From: Plasmodium brasilianum
Lineage: Eukaryota; Apicomplexa; Aconoidasida; Haemosporida; Plasmodiidae
DNA: 64,000 nucleotides
Direction: 5' to 3'
NCBI RefSeq assembly: GCF_023973825.1
Contig: NC_090124.1
Span: 340,001 to 404,000, forward strand
Each line of letters begins with the position of its first letter. Position 1 is the first letter of the stretch. The notes under the pieces were generated by a model. That model saw only the letters and a program-made list of their open reading frames with translations. It searched no databases and was not told the origin of the DNA. Below, piece by piece: positions 54,566-64,000 of the stretch. A program made the translations under genes and the position numbers.

Positions 54566-57500
54566 ATGGATACGGATGTAGATGATAATTCATTAAAATT
54601 TTTTAGTATAAACAACAAATATGAAGATCACATAAAAAATAAAAATTCCAAAGAAAAGAGAAATGATGCTTCCAGTAAAAAGAGAAATAATTACGCGAAC
54701 AAGGGTAACATAAATGACGGGAATGAAGTAATTGATAATTCGTGTGAGAGCTTCGTAACCATATCAGACGAAAGTTCGTGCGCAAGCTCCATCTATCAAA
54801 ATCATTTTTATGATGATGATGATGATAATGCAAATGATGATAATAATAATTATAATAATGATGACGATCAAAATGTTGATCGCAATCATGACCATAATTA
54901 CAGTTCTATAAATGGACGCAGTAAAATAAATTACGGTTTTCATTATAGAAATTCAAACAGCTTTTCTGATTATTCCTTATCAGATGACGAATACGCAAAT
55001 TATATAGATAAAAAAGAAAAATTTGTAAATAAAATTTTGAATCAAAATAACTACATATATTATGAGGACGAGGATGGAGATGGAGACGAAGATGGAGATG
55101 AAGATGAAGACGAAGACTACTTGTATCAAATCAAAGCTACTGATGAAATACAGAATGTACCAAAAACTGCAGGAGGGAAAAATAAATGGAGAAATTTGTT
55201 TACCTTTAATAAAAACACTAATGCAGCATCTTCAAAAGGAAAGAATAAAACTTCAGAACAAAGAGCACAACGAGAACAGTTCCTAAATGACAAAAAAGAG
55301 TATAACAATATGTCTAGTCTAAACCGTAAAAGTACTAGTGCCCCAAAATCTTCTGATAAGGATAATGGTAATAAGGATAATGGTAATAATGATGATGATA
55401 ATAATGATTATGATAATAATGATGACGAAGATGATCTATACTCTGTTATAAGTGGGATGGAAGGTGATAACGGACCATTTGTTGCTGGTGATAAAAATGA
55501 CAGCGGTGATATTATGAACAACTTAAACAATAATGCTATTAATTTAGATATTGACAATAATTCTAATAAAGATAGCAATGTTAATAGTGCTAGTAATGTT
55601 AATAACGCTAATGCTGATAATACTGATAATACTGATAATAATGATAATAATGATAATAATGATAATAATGATAATAATGATAATTATGATAATAATGATA
55701 ATTATGATAATAATGATAATTATGATAATAATGATAATAATAAAAATAATGCTAATACTGATAATAATGACAATAATGACAATAATGATAATACTGTTAA
55801 TAATAATAATACTGATAATCATGATAATAGTGCTAATAATGATGATAGTTACAACAATGACAAAGGTATAAGTTCTAATCCTGATAATAATATCAAAAAT
55901 AAAGAACAAAAGGAAAAAGTTGGTGGTGATACTATTTCCAAATCTGGAAATTTAGATAAAAGGATTAAATTTCTTGATGAAAAAAATTACATAGAAAGTA
56001 CCAAACATGTGAGGCAATTCAGACAGACAGAACAACAAAAAAAAAAAAATGCAAATAATTTGGTATCTAATGCAGATGAAAAAAAAAAACAGAAAAAAAA
56101 GAAGGATAAGCAGCACAGTTACACAACAAACAATTATGAATTTAAAAAACTTGTGACATCTACCATTAATCTTTGCCATCCCAAAATAAAAAGTGCTAAT
56201 AACACCGAAGATATTTTAAGTAACATGGAAAAAATAGCGCGAATTGTTATAACTGACGATAAAAATGAAAGTTTGACTAAAGAGAAAGGAGATAATACCA
56301 GTGGCTTATACGATGAGGTAGACAATATTTTAGATGATAGAAATAAATTTTATATGGAAAAAAGAGATAAGTATATTTTGAGTAAAGGTAATGATACTAG
56401 TACTATAATGAATAATATAATAGTGGAAAGTATGAAAAAAAAAAATAAGGAGATTTTATGTAATGAAAAATTGAGAAATGGGAATAATAACAATTATGAC
56501 TTAGCATATTCTGAGCAAGAAAAAATAAATGAACACCTCCAACATTTTGTATACTATTTAAATAATGATATGATTAAATTAAATGATAATATTTTAAAAT
56601 TACACAGTGGTGGATCAGATTATGCTCAAAGAAAAGTTTGTACGACAAATATTATAAACCTTGTACCACAGTTACATAATATATATGAAAATGAAAACTT
56701 ATGCTATATTAAGGATTCTCCATATTTTAGTGAAATATATAAAATTGTACCAGAATGGAAAAACTCTTTTGAATTGTTAAATAAGAAAGCACACGATGAT
56801 ACAGAAGATATGAAGAAAATTTTAAAAAGGATAGAAATTATCAAAAATGATTTAGATGAATTAAATAAAGATTTAACTGAAGATAGAAAAGAATTTGAGA
56901 ATATAAAATTTGAAACAGTTCAACATGAATCTATGATTGCAGCATACGAAAAGAAAAGCAAAATGCATATCAAAGGGATATTAAAAATGGATAATATGTC
57001 TATCAAGTTGAAAAAAATTCATAACATTGGTACTAACAATTTAAATAATTTTTCCGTATCTGAAAATGTGAATAGGCTATTAAAATGCATAGACAATACA
57101 TTAACAGATCCTTCACAAATTTTCGCGGAAGATAAAGGTATGGATATATTACGATTTCAACAGGCAGACAGTGCATTTAATTATTTAACAAATACAGATG
57201 ATGAATCATGTTTTATTATGAACTTATTAAAAGAAGAGTTAAAAGACATGATTTTAGAAAAAAAAGAACAGTTACAAAATATAATTAAAAAGACAACATT
57301 GTACAATACTTTTAACAAAAATACATATAAAGATCATATAATGAATGTTTTGAATAAACAGAGTATCCTTATTAATCAGATCAAATGTAATATACAGTCT
57401 AATGTACTTTTATTATTTGAAATGTACGAAAAATTTATACAAAAAAATATGAAAACAATAAAAATTTCAGATACTCATGTGAAGGATTATATTAATGAAA

Positions 57501-60319
57501 ATATTAAAAAATCATATATGATTAAATCATATAATGCCACCAAAAAAAATGCGTCCAAATATTTTAGTTGTGTTAATTTTACCAGAAATAAACCAATAAT
57601 TCATCCTTTTTTTATTCATTATTGTTTAGGGGAAAAATTTGTACATCATTTTATTACATTTGTTTTAGATCCCTTATCTGAAGAAAATCAAAAAAATTTC
57701 ATGCAATATTGTTCTGTACCAGGATTTAACTCTTTTTTATTTACAGAAAAAATTGTTAAATTGTATAGACAGGAAGAGCAATTTACAAAGATTGATACAT
57801 CCTACGACTTTTCATCAGCATATTCTAGAATTATCTTACCAGATGTTTTGGATCCATCTGATTCAACCAATATATCCGTTATGAATCAAAATTTTGAAAT
57901 AATGAATGAAGAAAATCAGTATCTAATTGCTTTAAAAAATTCATCAGATTGTTGTTTTAAGTCTATTTTAGAAAATAATGAATATGATAATAATTACTCT
58001 TGCATACAATCAAGTAATGATTTTAACTTGATACAGTATATACCTGATTCAATAACACATATGTCAAATTGTTCAGCATATAAAAATTATGGGAACATTA
58101 ACAATAATTCATATGCTATGTTAGGAATGACAAATTACAGCAATATGAACCAACTGAATAACACACCATCATTCACTAATAATATGTTAACAATGAATAG
58201 AAATCCTCTGTTCAGTAATAATAATTCTGGTAGTATATTTAATCAGAATAGCAGTAATATATTTGCAAATAACATAACGGGAGGTAGCATGTTTGGAGCT
58301 GTTAATACAAACAGTGCTATAAATACGATGAATAATAATAACAACTCTCTAAGTAAATGTTTTAACTTTTTTGGAAATACTGTTGGTAGTTCATCTAGTA
58401 TGTTCAGCAGTAATTTAGGTTCCAACAATCCTAACAGTATATTTGGAAATAACGTACAAAATAATTTAATTGGTTGTAGTGGTAGCGCATTGAACAATCT
58501 TTTTAGCGGTAGTAATAAAAACAACAGTGCAGGTAGCGCGTTGAACCAAAATAATGTTAACATATTTGGTAATAATACAACGGGAGGTAGCATGTTTGGA
58601 GCTGTTAATACAAACAGTGCTACTACTACCATGAATAATAATAATAATAAGAATGCCTTAGGTAGCTCTTCTAATTTTTTTGGAAACACTGTTGGTAGTT
58701 CATCTAGTATGTTCAACAGTAATGTAGGTTCCAACAATCCTAACAGTATATTTGGAAATAATGTACAAAATAATTTAATTGGTAGTAGTTCGAGGGGAAT
58801 GAATAGCCTATTTAGCGGTAATAATAATATGAATAGAAATAACTTATTTAATAGCAATAACAACAGTAATAACAATAACAGCAATATGTTAAGCATGTCA
58901 AATAATTTGCTAACAACTAATGCACAAATGGATAATGTTGGATTTGCTAATAATAATAATAATCGGAACATTTTAAATACTTCCATCAATAGCAGCACTA
59001 GTTCACTTTTTAATAAAAATTCGTTAAATACATCTTCTAATAATATTTTTAATAATAGTAATACTTCTGGCAGCATAAATAACAGCCCCAATAGCACGTT
59101 TTCCGCTTACAACAATTCAACAAACACGAATTCCAGTATTTTTTCAAATAATAATAATAATAATGCCTACGGATCAAATTTTACCAACAGTAATACTTTT
59201 ACAGGATTTAAGGATAACATGTTTTCAACAGCATCTGGAAGAAACGAAGGAACGAATTATAGCTTATTTTCACAAAATAACGATAGTATGAATAATAGAG
59301 CACAAAATAACATGTTTTGTACTGGTGGCAATACTAATAATAATTCGATGGATTCGATGAATCCGAATAACACTAATGCTGCTTATGGGAATAAATACAA
59401 CTACGGAATGTCAAGTAATAATAGTACCACAAACAGCAGTTTGATTAACAGAGGTATTGGATACAACAACCAATCATCTGTTTTTAACGGGAACAGTAGT
59501 TATAATAACTTATTAAGTAATACCAATGATAACAGGATTATTAAAAATAGTAATAACATTAGTAATAACATTAGTAATAGCATTAGTAATAGCAATAATG
59601 CCTTTTCTTCAAATAACAAATATCCTAACCTCTTTTCAAGCAGTGGTGCATTAGGAAGTAGTGCAAATAATACATCGAAAGACAGTCTATTTGGTATGAG
59701 TTCAAACAATTTATCAAGTAATAATAAGAGTGGTTTATTTAATAATTCAAGTAGCATGTCAGGGAATAGTTTATTTAATAATAATTTATCCTACAGTAAT
59801 AATAGTTTATATAATTCGAAGAACAATTTATTAAGCTTAAACAATAATAACCAGTTCAGATCAAATGCAAGTGGTATGTTAGGCAATAACACCAATCATG
59901 TTAGCGGAGGTAATAGTAACATGTTATTATCAAACAGTAACATTTTAAATAATAACAACAAATCATCATTTATGTTTTCAAATGATAATAAAGATACACG
60001 TAATGCTTATGATAGTAATAAGTTCTTTCAAGATACAACCAGTAGTTTTAATTCAACTTCAAAAAATGGCATGACATCAAACCTTTCGAATAACTTGTTT
60101 CAGAAAAATACCTTTTCATCAGTGAACCAAAATAAAGGGCCTATGTCAAATTTTAATTCATCTTCTCAGAATAATTTTTATTTATTAAATAATAATAATA
60201 ATAATAATAATAACAGTAATAATGTTAACAATAACAATAACAACTTTCAGCAAGGAAATTCATCCAATTTTCCTTCTATTTTTAAATCATCAAATAATAA
60301 CACAATATTTTCAAGATAA
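54566..60319 (+). CDS. FG-repeat nucleoporin-like protein
   Basis: Single exon, 1917 residues. Three regions are visible. Residues 1-560 are acidic, Asn/Asp-rich and low-complexity, including an NDNND array at about 350-400. Residues about 570-1190 look folded: a coiled-coil helix near 740-800 (KILKRIEIIKNDLDELNKDL) and a helical block with FFIHYCLGEKFVHHFITFVL. Residues about 1200-1917 are Asn/Ser-rich with scattered FG dipeptides (SIFGNN, SMFGAV, FFGNT, SLFGMS) and many LF/IF variants, as in FG nucleoporins that form the pore's permeability barrier. A folded coiled-coil followed by FG repeats fits a channel nucleoporin, but the match to a particular yeast or animal Nup is not visible by eye. 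Part of the FG region is a 101-residue tandem duplication. Some Asn-rich Plasmodium proteins could mimic this. Confidence 0.75.
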   Translation: MDTDVDDNSLKFFSINNKYEDHIKNKNSKEKRNDASSKKRNNYANKGNINDGNEVIDNSCESFVTISDESSCASSIYQNHFYDDDDDNANDDNNNYNNDDDQNVDRNHDHNYSSINGRSKINYGFHYRNSNSFSDYSLSDDEYANYIDKKEKFVNKILNQNNYIYYEDEDGDGDEDGDEDEDEDYLYQIKATDEIQNVPKTAGGKNKWRNLFTFNKNTNAASSKGKNKTSEQRAQREQFLNDKKEYNNMSSLNRKSTSAPKSSDKDNGNKDNGNNDDDNNDYDNNDDEDDLYSVISGMEGDNGPFVAGDKNDSGDIMNNLNNNAINLDIDNNSNKDSNVNSASNVNNANADNTDNTDNNDNNDNNDNNDNNDNYDNNDNYDNNDNYDNNDNNKNNANTDNNDNNDNNDNTVNNNNTDNHDNSANNDDSYNNDKGISSNPDNNIKNKEQKEKVGGDTISKSGNLDKRIKFLDEKNYIESTKHVRQFRQTEQQKKKNANNLVSNADEKKKQKKKKDKQHSYTTNNYEFKKLVTSTINLCHPKIKSANNTEDILSNMEKIARIVITDDKNESLTKEKGDNTSGLYDEVDNILDDRNKFYMEKRDKYILSKGNDTSTIMNNIIVESMKKKNKEILCNEKLRNGNNNNYDLAYSEQEKINEHLQHFVYYLNNDMIKLNDNILKLHSGGSDYAQRKVCTTNIINLVPQLHNIYENENLCYIKDSPYFSEIYKIVPEWKNSFELLNKKAHDDTEDMKKILKRIEIIKNDLDELNKDLTEDRKEFENIKFETVQHESMIAAYEKKSKMHIKGILKMDNMSIKLKKIHNIGTNNLNNFSVSENVNRLLKCIDNTLTDPSQIFAEDKGMDILRFQQADSAFNYLTNTDDESCFIMNLLKEELKDMILEKKEQLQNIIKKTTLYNTFNKNTYKDHIMNVLNKQSILINQIKCNIQSNVLLLFEMYEKFIQKNMKTIKISDTHVKDYINENIKKSYMIKSYNATKKNASKYFSCVNFTRNKPIIHPFFIHYCLGEKFVHHFITFVLDPLSEENQKNFMQYCSVPGFNSFLFTEKIVKLYRQEEQFTKIDTSYDFSSAYSRIILPDVLDPSDSTNISVMNQNFEIMNEENQYLIALKNSSDCCFKSILENNEYDNNYSCIQSSNDFNLIQYIPDSITHMSNCSAYKNYGNINNNSYAMLGMTNYSNMNQLNNTPSFTNNMLTMNRNPLFSNNNSGSIFNQNSSNIFANNITGGSMFGAVNTNSAINTMNNNNNSLSKCFNFFGNTVGSSSSMFSSNLGSNNPNSIFGNNVQNNLIGCSGSALNNLFSGSNKNNSAGSALNQNNVNIFGNNTTGGSMFGAVNTNSATTTMNNNNNKNALGSSSNFFGNTVGSSSSMFNSNVGSNNPNSIFGNNVQNNLIGSSSRGMNSLFSGNNNMNRNNLFNSNNNSNNNNSNMLSMSNNLLTTNAQMDNVGFANNNNNRNILNTSINSSTSSLFNKNSLNTSSNNIFNNSNTSGSINNSPNSTFSAYNNSTNTNSSIFSNNNNNNAYGSNFTNSNTFTGFKDNMFSTASGRNEGTNYSLFSQNNDSMNNRAQNNMFCTGGNTNNNSMDSMNPNNTNAAYGNKYNYGMSSNNSTTNSSLINRGIGYNNQSSVFNGNSSYNNLLSNTNDNRIIKNSNNISNNISNSISNSNNAFSSNNKYPNLFSSSGALGSSANNTSKDSLFGMSSNNLSSNNKSGLFNNSSSMSGNSLFNNNLSYSNNSLYNSKNNLLSLNNNNQFRSNASGMLGNNTNHVSGGNSNMLLSNSNILNNNNKSSFMFSNDNKDTRNAYDSNKFFQDTTSSFNSTSKNGMTSNLSNNLFQKNTFSSVNQNKGPMSNFNSSSQNNFYLLNNNNNNNNNSNNVNNNNNNFQQGNSSNFPSIFKSSNNNTIFSR
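55355..55830 (+). repeat. GATAATAAT-type coding repeat (Asp/Asn)
   Basis: Trinucleotide-based array of GAT, AAT and occasional TAT/ACT codons in the nucleoporin-like gene, encoding DNND repeats. Between about 55620 and 55740 the 12-base pattern AATGATAATAAT is nearly perfect. Opposite-strand poly-Ile frames here are artefacts. Confidence 0.9.
58215..58822 (+). repeat. 303-bp tandem duplication in the FG region
   Basis: The block around 58240-58515 recurs 303 bases later (about 58543-58818). Shared landmarks: GGSMFGAVNTNSA, FFGNTVGSSSSMF and GSNNPNSIFGNNVQNNLIG, with the same order and spacing apart from small Asn-run shifts. Long stretches are identical at DNA level, so the duplication looks recent or homogenised. 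Confidence 0.9.
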
Positions 60320-61439
60320 CATTTTAGTGACTAGTTTAAAATGTCAAATGGAGCAAGGCCCTCGAAGGTTATTTATTTTATTATCCCTAAGCTGAAGAAT
60401 GGAAACACATGAATACATTGTCTATGTACTCATTTTTATACGTATGTACTTGTACATGTGCACACATTTTTTTTTAAAACCGCGTAAATGTATAAAAACG
60501 TACATTTATTTTTGTTTGAAAGGGAATGCGATTTTAATGGTATTTGGAAGATTAGTTAAATAAAACTTGTTATAATGAACATTGTTAACATCTCAACACA
60601 TTTAAGAGAATATTTCTCCGCAACTCTGTTACTTTGTGTTCCCCATTATTATACTCTGTTACAATATGTCTCACTATAATTACTGTTTATTTTCATTTTC
60701 TTTTTTTGTGAAAAGGAAAAATAATAAAAAAAATAAATTCAACCATTATTAATATTCACATGAATTAGCTTAAATTATATATATTTTTTAATGACTTTTT
60801 AAAAATTGAAGACAGCACTTCGCGTCTTATTCAAATATTTTTACCTTTTTTTTTTCATTTTTTTTTTTTTTTTAATTTTCCTTATTCTTTTATCATTTGT
60901 TCATATTCCCTTTCATCAAAACGGTCAACGTACATTTTTGCGTAAAATGAAGTCATTAAAAATATTTATTCTTATATACATTGTATATGATAAAAGAATA
61001 ACTGCAATTTTTTAATAATTTATTTTCAACAACAGCTTAAACAAAAAAAAGTACTGCGTAGTTTTTTTTTTTTTAAAAAAACATTTCACAGTGTGATATC
61101 ATAAAAAGAAAATATTTAAGACGAAATGAAAAAACATAGGAAAATAGAACGCAAGAATAGGCAGTTCAAATTTCGGAAAAACATGCAAACAAAATGAAGC
61201 ATAGGTAGACCTAAACCCACTAAATCACATAGACATTGACAAAAGAAACAGCAAAAAAATGAAAAGCTAAACGGATGATAAAAGAGCAGCTAAACAGATT
61301 ACTATATTAATGCTATACTATTGCTATACTACTGCTAAATAGGCATTTAAATAGTATAACTTTTTACCAGATTTGTAATACGATAAACACGAATGTGTGC
61401 TCATCGCGCACATCTCATTATTTAGCATTGGCGCAAACA
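60320..61439. other. Convergent 3' intergenic region
   Basis: 1.1 kb between tail-to-tail genes. No supported gene; the frame at 60806-61015 is poly-T translation. Confidence 0.5.
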
Positions 61440-63851
61440 TCAGTCCACACAAATATCACTAAAGATGGAGTACTTGTTATAATACAACTTTTCAATGCTC
61501 TTTGCCGTATTGTAGTCCCCAAATATTTTCAAAAGCAAAGAAGAGCATTCAATTAATTTTTTTACAAAATCCTGATCGAATTGATCTATTTCTTGGTTTG
61601 CCCAAAAGATAGAGGCCTTTTGTAAATTATCTAAAATTTCTATATTTTTAATTTTTTTTTCAAAAACGTCCATCCAGAATGTAGTAATAATATGAATAAT
61701 ACCTTCAATATCTAATTCATTTTTTCCTTTTGATTTTTCCCAAATATTGCTTTTGGGGATTTTACTATCTACTAGCCATCTATTACCATATTCTAAATCT
61801 AAAATTTTTTCAATGATGGGTGTTAAATGTGTGCATAACATATGAAATATGTTTAATATAATATCTAGTATAACATACTCATTATTAATATATATATCGC
61901 TTTGCATGTTCATCAATAAAGAATGAATTAAATTAGAAGGATATATTCTTCTGTTATTTTCATCAATCTTTAATTTAAGTATAACATCATCATTAATATT
62001 ATGACTACTTAATAAACTGTGGGCATTTATAATAATATTTTCACTAGAGTTGTACAAATTACGATATATTATATTTCCAATGTTCCATGATATATACAAA
62101 TAGGAATTTATTGGAATATTATTTGAATAATTATTACCATGCATATAACAAAAAAAATTACGTGCTGCGGTAATATTAATATTTGTGAAAGTATTTTTCC
62201 TACTTATACACAAACTATTGGATGTAGCATTTCTTTTTTTTAACAAATAAAAGTTTTTATCTTGTATATTTCTTCTAAAATCTTCATGATTTAGATAAAT
62301 TAGGGCATTACTATCTATATTACGCACTTTCCTATTATTTTTTAAACTAATTAAATTATCTGCCATTTTTGCCTTGTCCATATTATATGACTTATTTATC
62401 ATTTCTTCTACAGCATTAGAATATAAGGATAGTGAATTATTAGTTTTCAAAAAATTCAAAAAATTCGAGAAGCATTTCTGATCTCTTGTATCATCCTCAT
62501 CATAATCATATTCCATTGATCTAAAGTCAGCTGGGTTTATCAAATCTTCATTTGAATTATTTTCCTGTGATGCATTATTTTGAAGGTATAGACAAAATTG
62601 CCTTATTACATTTATACTACACTGATAAATAATATTCATATTCGGATCTATATTATCTTTATTAATACTATATTTATTAATAATATTAACTGTTAAAGCC
62701 CTACAATCTAATAGTTTAATAGGTGGATAATAGTAATATTCTAAGATATGAAATACGGCTGTACATTCATTAAAAATTTCCACATTTTTAATAATAGTGT
62801 ATTTAGAAGTATTCTTAATATTACATTTTATTTTGGAATTCACACTATTGATGTCCCAAAATATATTTAAATAACATGACTCGTTCATAAAATTATATTT
62901 ACAAAAACCGTTGATACTTGAAAACATACCATCACTGTTACAACCAAATTCGCTACAACGTAAAGGGGATATTTTTTCACTCGGCAATTCTACCCAATTT
63001 CCTTCTGTTAATACAGCTGATTTTATCCCTTTACTATCAGACAAATTTAAAGTTTGTCTAGTGAAATTTATAATTATAATATACAAAGACTTATGTGCCT
63101 TCCTCAATCTCTTTTTCCATTCATAATTTTTTATGTTTATTATAAAGCTTAATGGCAAATTTTCCATTATGTCTTCATTTCTGTAAGTGCTATATAACAG
63201 CTTATCGTTTAACAGTGCCTCCTCCTCCTCATAATCATCATTGTTATTACTATTATTGGTACTATTATTATTATTATTATCATTTAAATTATAATTATTA
63301 TTGTCACCTTTTTTTTTTTTATCATTGTGTTTCATGGAATTACTCAAATTTATCCTTTTTAGTTTTTCCTTTTCTTCTATGCTTCTGATATGTAGTATTT
63401 TTAATAATCCTTTTTTCAGTTTTTTCTTGTGATATTCTATAAATCTTCTCCCTTCATCTGTTTCTAAAATGTTTATATAAAATTTACTGTTATATGTGTT
63501 ATCAAAACTATGTTTTACTATAAAATAGTTTTGTTGAGACAATATCTGTTTCTTATCATTCTTAATATTCATGCCTAAGACAGCAGAAGCCGTATTATCG
63601 CCTAATAAAGGAATATCAAAACGTGCATTCAAAATATATTCTTCATTATTTATTACAACACAATATTGTAAAATTCCATAAAAATTTCCCATAGTTTTTG
63701 TAAATTTAGCTATGCATTTCTCTTCCTTCTTATCTTTTAAACATTCCGGTGGATTAAGTAACCATATACCATGTTTAACTGAATGCATATATCTATAAAA
63801 CGCACAACTTGTTCCGTTCAATATCCTTATTTCACATTCTCTGTTTTCCAT
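61440..63851 (-). CDS. Protein with duplicated beta-rich N-terminal domain, unknown function
   Basis: Single exon, 803 residues, ATG at 63851. The N-terminal half holds two copies of one domain. Copy 1 (about 5-125) starts IRILNGTSCAFYRY and continues KHGIWLLNPP, then GILQY and FDIPLLGDN. Copy 2 (about 250-370) starts IIIINFTRQTLNLS and continues TEGNWVELPSEKISP, then a G-rich turn and IFWDINS. The shared pattern I.N.T, G.W...P, F...G, D(I/P).. resembles the aegerolysin-type beta-sandwich (fungal and bacterial lipid-binding family), by eye only. A charged Lys/Asn linker (about 165-215) separates them. The C-terminal half is helical with Asn inserts and ends YNKYSIFSDICVD. No signal peptide or membrane segment is seen, so a cytosolic place is likely. 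I give no function. Confidence 0.82.
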   Translation of the reverse strand: MENRECEIRILNGTSCAFYRYMHSVKHGIWLLNPPECLKDKKEEKCIAKFTKTMGNFYGILQYCVVINNEEYILNARFDIPLLGDNTASAVLGMNIKNDKKQILSQQNYFIVKHSFDNTYNSKFYINILETDEGRRFIEYHKKKLKKGLLKILHIRSIEEKEKLKRINLSNSMKHNDKKKKGDNNNYNLNDNNNNNSTNNSNNNDDYEEEEALLNDKLLYSTYRNEDIMENLPLSFIINIKNYEWKKRLRKAHKSLYIIIINFTRQTLNLSDSKGIKSAVLTEGNWVELPSEKISPLRCSEFGCNSDGMFSSINGFCKYNFMNESCYLNIFWDINSVNSKIKCNIKNTSKYTIIKNVEIFNECTAVFHILEYYYYPPIKLLDCRALTVNIINKYSINKDNIDPNMNIIYQCSINVIRQFCLYLQNNASQENNSNEDLINPADFRSMEYDYDEDDTRDQKCFSNFLNFLKTNNSLSLYSNAVEEMINKSYNMDKAKMADNLISLKNNRKVRNIDSNALIYLNHEDFRRNIQDKNFYLLKKRNATSNSLCISRKNTFTNINITAARNFFCYMHGNNYSNNIPINSYLYISWNIGNIIYRNLYNSSENIIINAHSLLSSHNINDDVILKLKIDENNRRIYPSNLIHSLLMNMQSDIYINNEYVILDIILNIFHMLCTHLTPIIEKILDLEYGNRWLVDSKIPKSNIWEKSKGKNELDIEGIIHIITTFWMDVFEKKIKNIEILDNLQKASIFWANQEIDQFDQDFVKKLIECSSLLLKIFGDYNTAKSIEKLYYNKYSIFSDICVD

Positions 63852-64000
63852 CCTATTTTTATTCCTTTATATTCTTTTTTGTCCCTTTTTTTTTTTTTTT
63901 TGTGTTATATTCCTTTTTACTTCTTTTTATTCCTTTTTTTCCTTTTTTATCTATTTCTTTTCTTCCTTTCTTTTTTTATCTTTTTTTTATTTAATTGTTA
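63852..64000. other. Window edge, T-rich upstream region
   Basis: Poly-T and TTTC-rich sequence just upstream of the minus-strand start at 63851, probably its 5' UTR or promoter. No gene is seen to the window end. Confidence 0.5.

Noticed and set aside
58243..59097. 284-codon minus-strand Leu-rich frame
   Set aside because: Antisense of the Asn/Ser FG-repeat region; Asn codons read backwards give Leu/Ile/Val.
1..64000. tRNA, rRNA, CRISPR or transposon features
   Set aside because: I looked for T-arm-like GTTCGA boxes, rRNA-like GC-richer blocks, regularly spaced repeats with unique spacers, and transposase motifs, and found none. A covariance-model scan was not possible.

Overview
This window is nuclear chromosomal DNA of a malaria parasite (Plasmodium). 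The evidence is extreme A+T richness, poly-A/T tracts and (TA)n runs, asparagine-rich low-complexity inserts in large proteins, short AT-rich introns with GT..AG borders, and a set of recognisable single-copy Plasmodium genes. As far as I recall the P. falciparum map, the gene order (DNA topoisomerase VI-B, aminomethyltransferase, UBA4/MOCS3-like E1, ferrochelatase, RPB5, aldo-keto reductase, RRP45, PRP16) matches the distal part of P. falciparum chromosome 13, in reverse. The species is not certain; a non-falciparum, AT-rich species such as P. malariae or P. ovale would fit. No mobile elements, CRISPR arrays, tRNAs or subtelomeric families were seen.

Layout, left to right: a spliced VTT/SNARE-associated membrane protein (+, 434-2368); an eight-exon topoisomerase VI subunit B gene (-, 2753-5996); glycine-cleavage T-protein (-, 6822-7955 plus an unresolved 5' exon); a UBA4/MOCS3-type E1 with rhodanese domain (+, 9704-11374); an Asn-repeat protein of unknown function (+, 13409-15697); a 51-residue membrane microprotein (-, about 17.0 kb); a spliced mitochondrial ribosomal protein uS17 (+, ending 19398); an NSRP1-like splicing factor (-, 19768-20748); four-exon ferrochelatase (+, 21457-23084); seven-exon RNA polymerase subunit RPB5 (+, 24526-26290); an ASA1/GNB1L-like WD40 protein (-, 26911-28149); a signal-peptide-bearing aldo-keto reductase (-, 28944-31436); exosome subunit RRP45 (-, 32640-34298); a 3583-residue protein of unknown function (-, 36115-46866); splicing helicase PRP16 (+, 49104-52703); an FG-repeat nucleoporin-like protein (+, 54566-60319); and a protein with a duplicated beta-rich domain (-, 61440-63851).

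The genes are independent transcription units with no operon logic. Loose themes are information processing (Topo VI-B, RPB5, RRP45, PRP16, NSRP1-like, nucleoporin) and mitochondrial metabolism (T-protein, ferrochelatase, uS17m). Exon structures were rebuilt by eye from splice borders, reading phase and family conservation. Several coding exons, including all of RPB5 and most of uS17m, are far too short to show up as long open frames.

Intergenic regions hold several minisatellites (18, 23, 28, 41 and 45 bp units), a TTTG microsatellite in a shared promoter, and a 74-base pure A tract. Points most worth a second look are the complete Topo VI-B gene, the uS17m gene whose first intron stays open as a false multi-membrane-span ORF, the tandem aegerolysin-like repeat in the last gene, the recent 303-bp duplication in the nucleoporin, and a 22-bp exact match between Topo VI-B exon 1 and a distant intergenic repeat.
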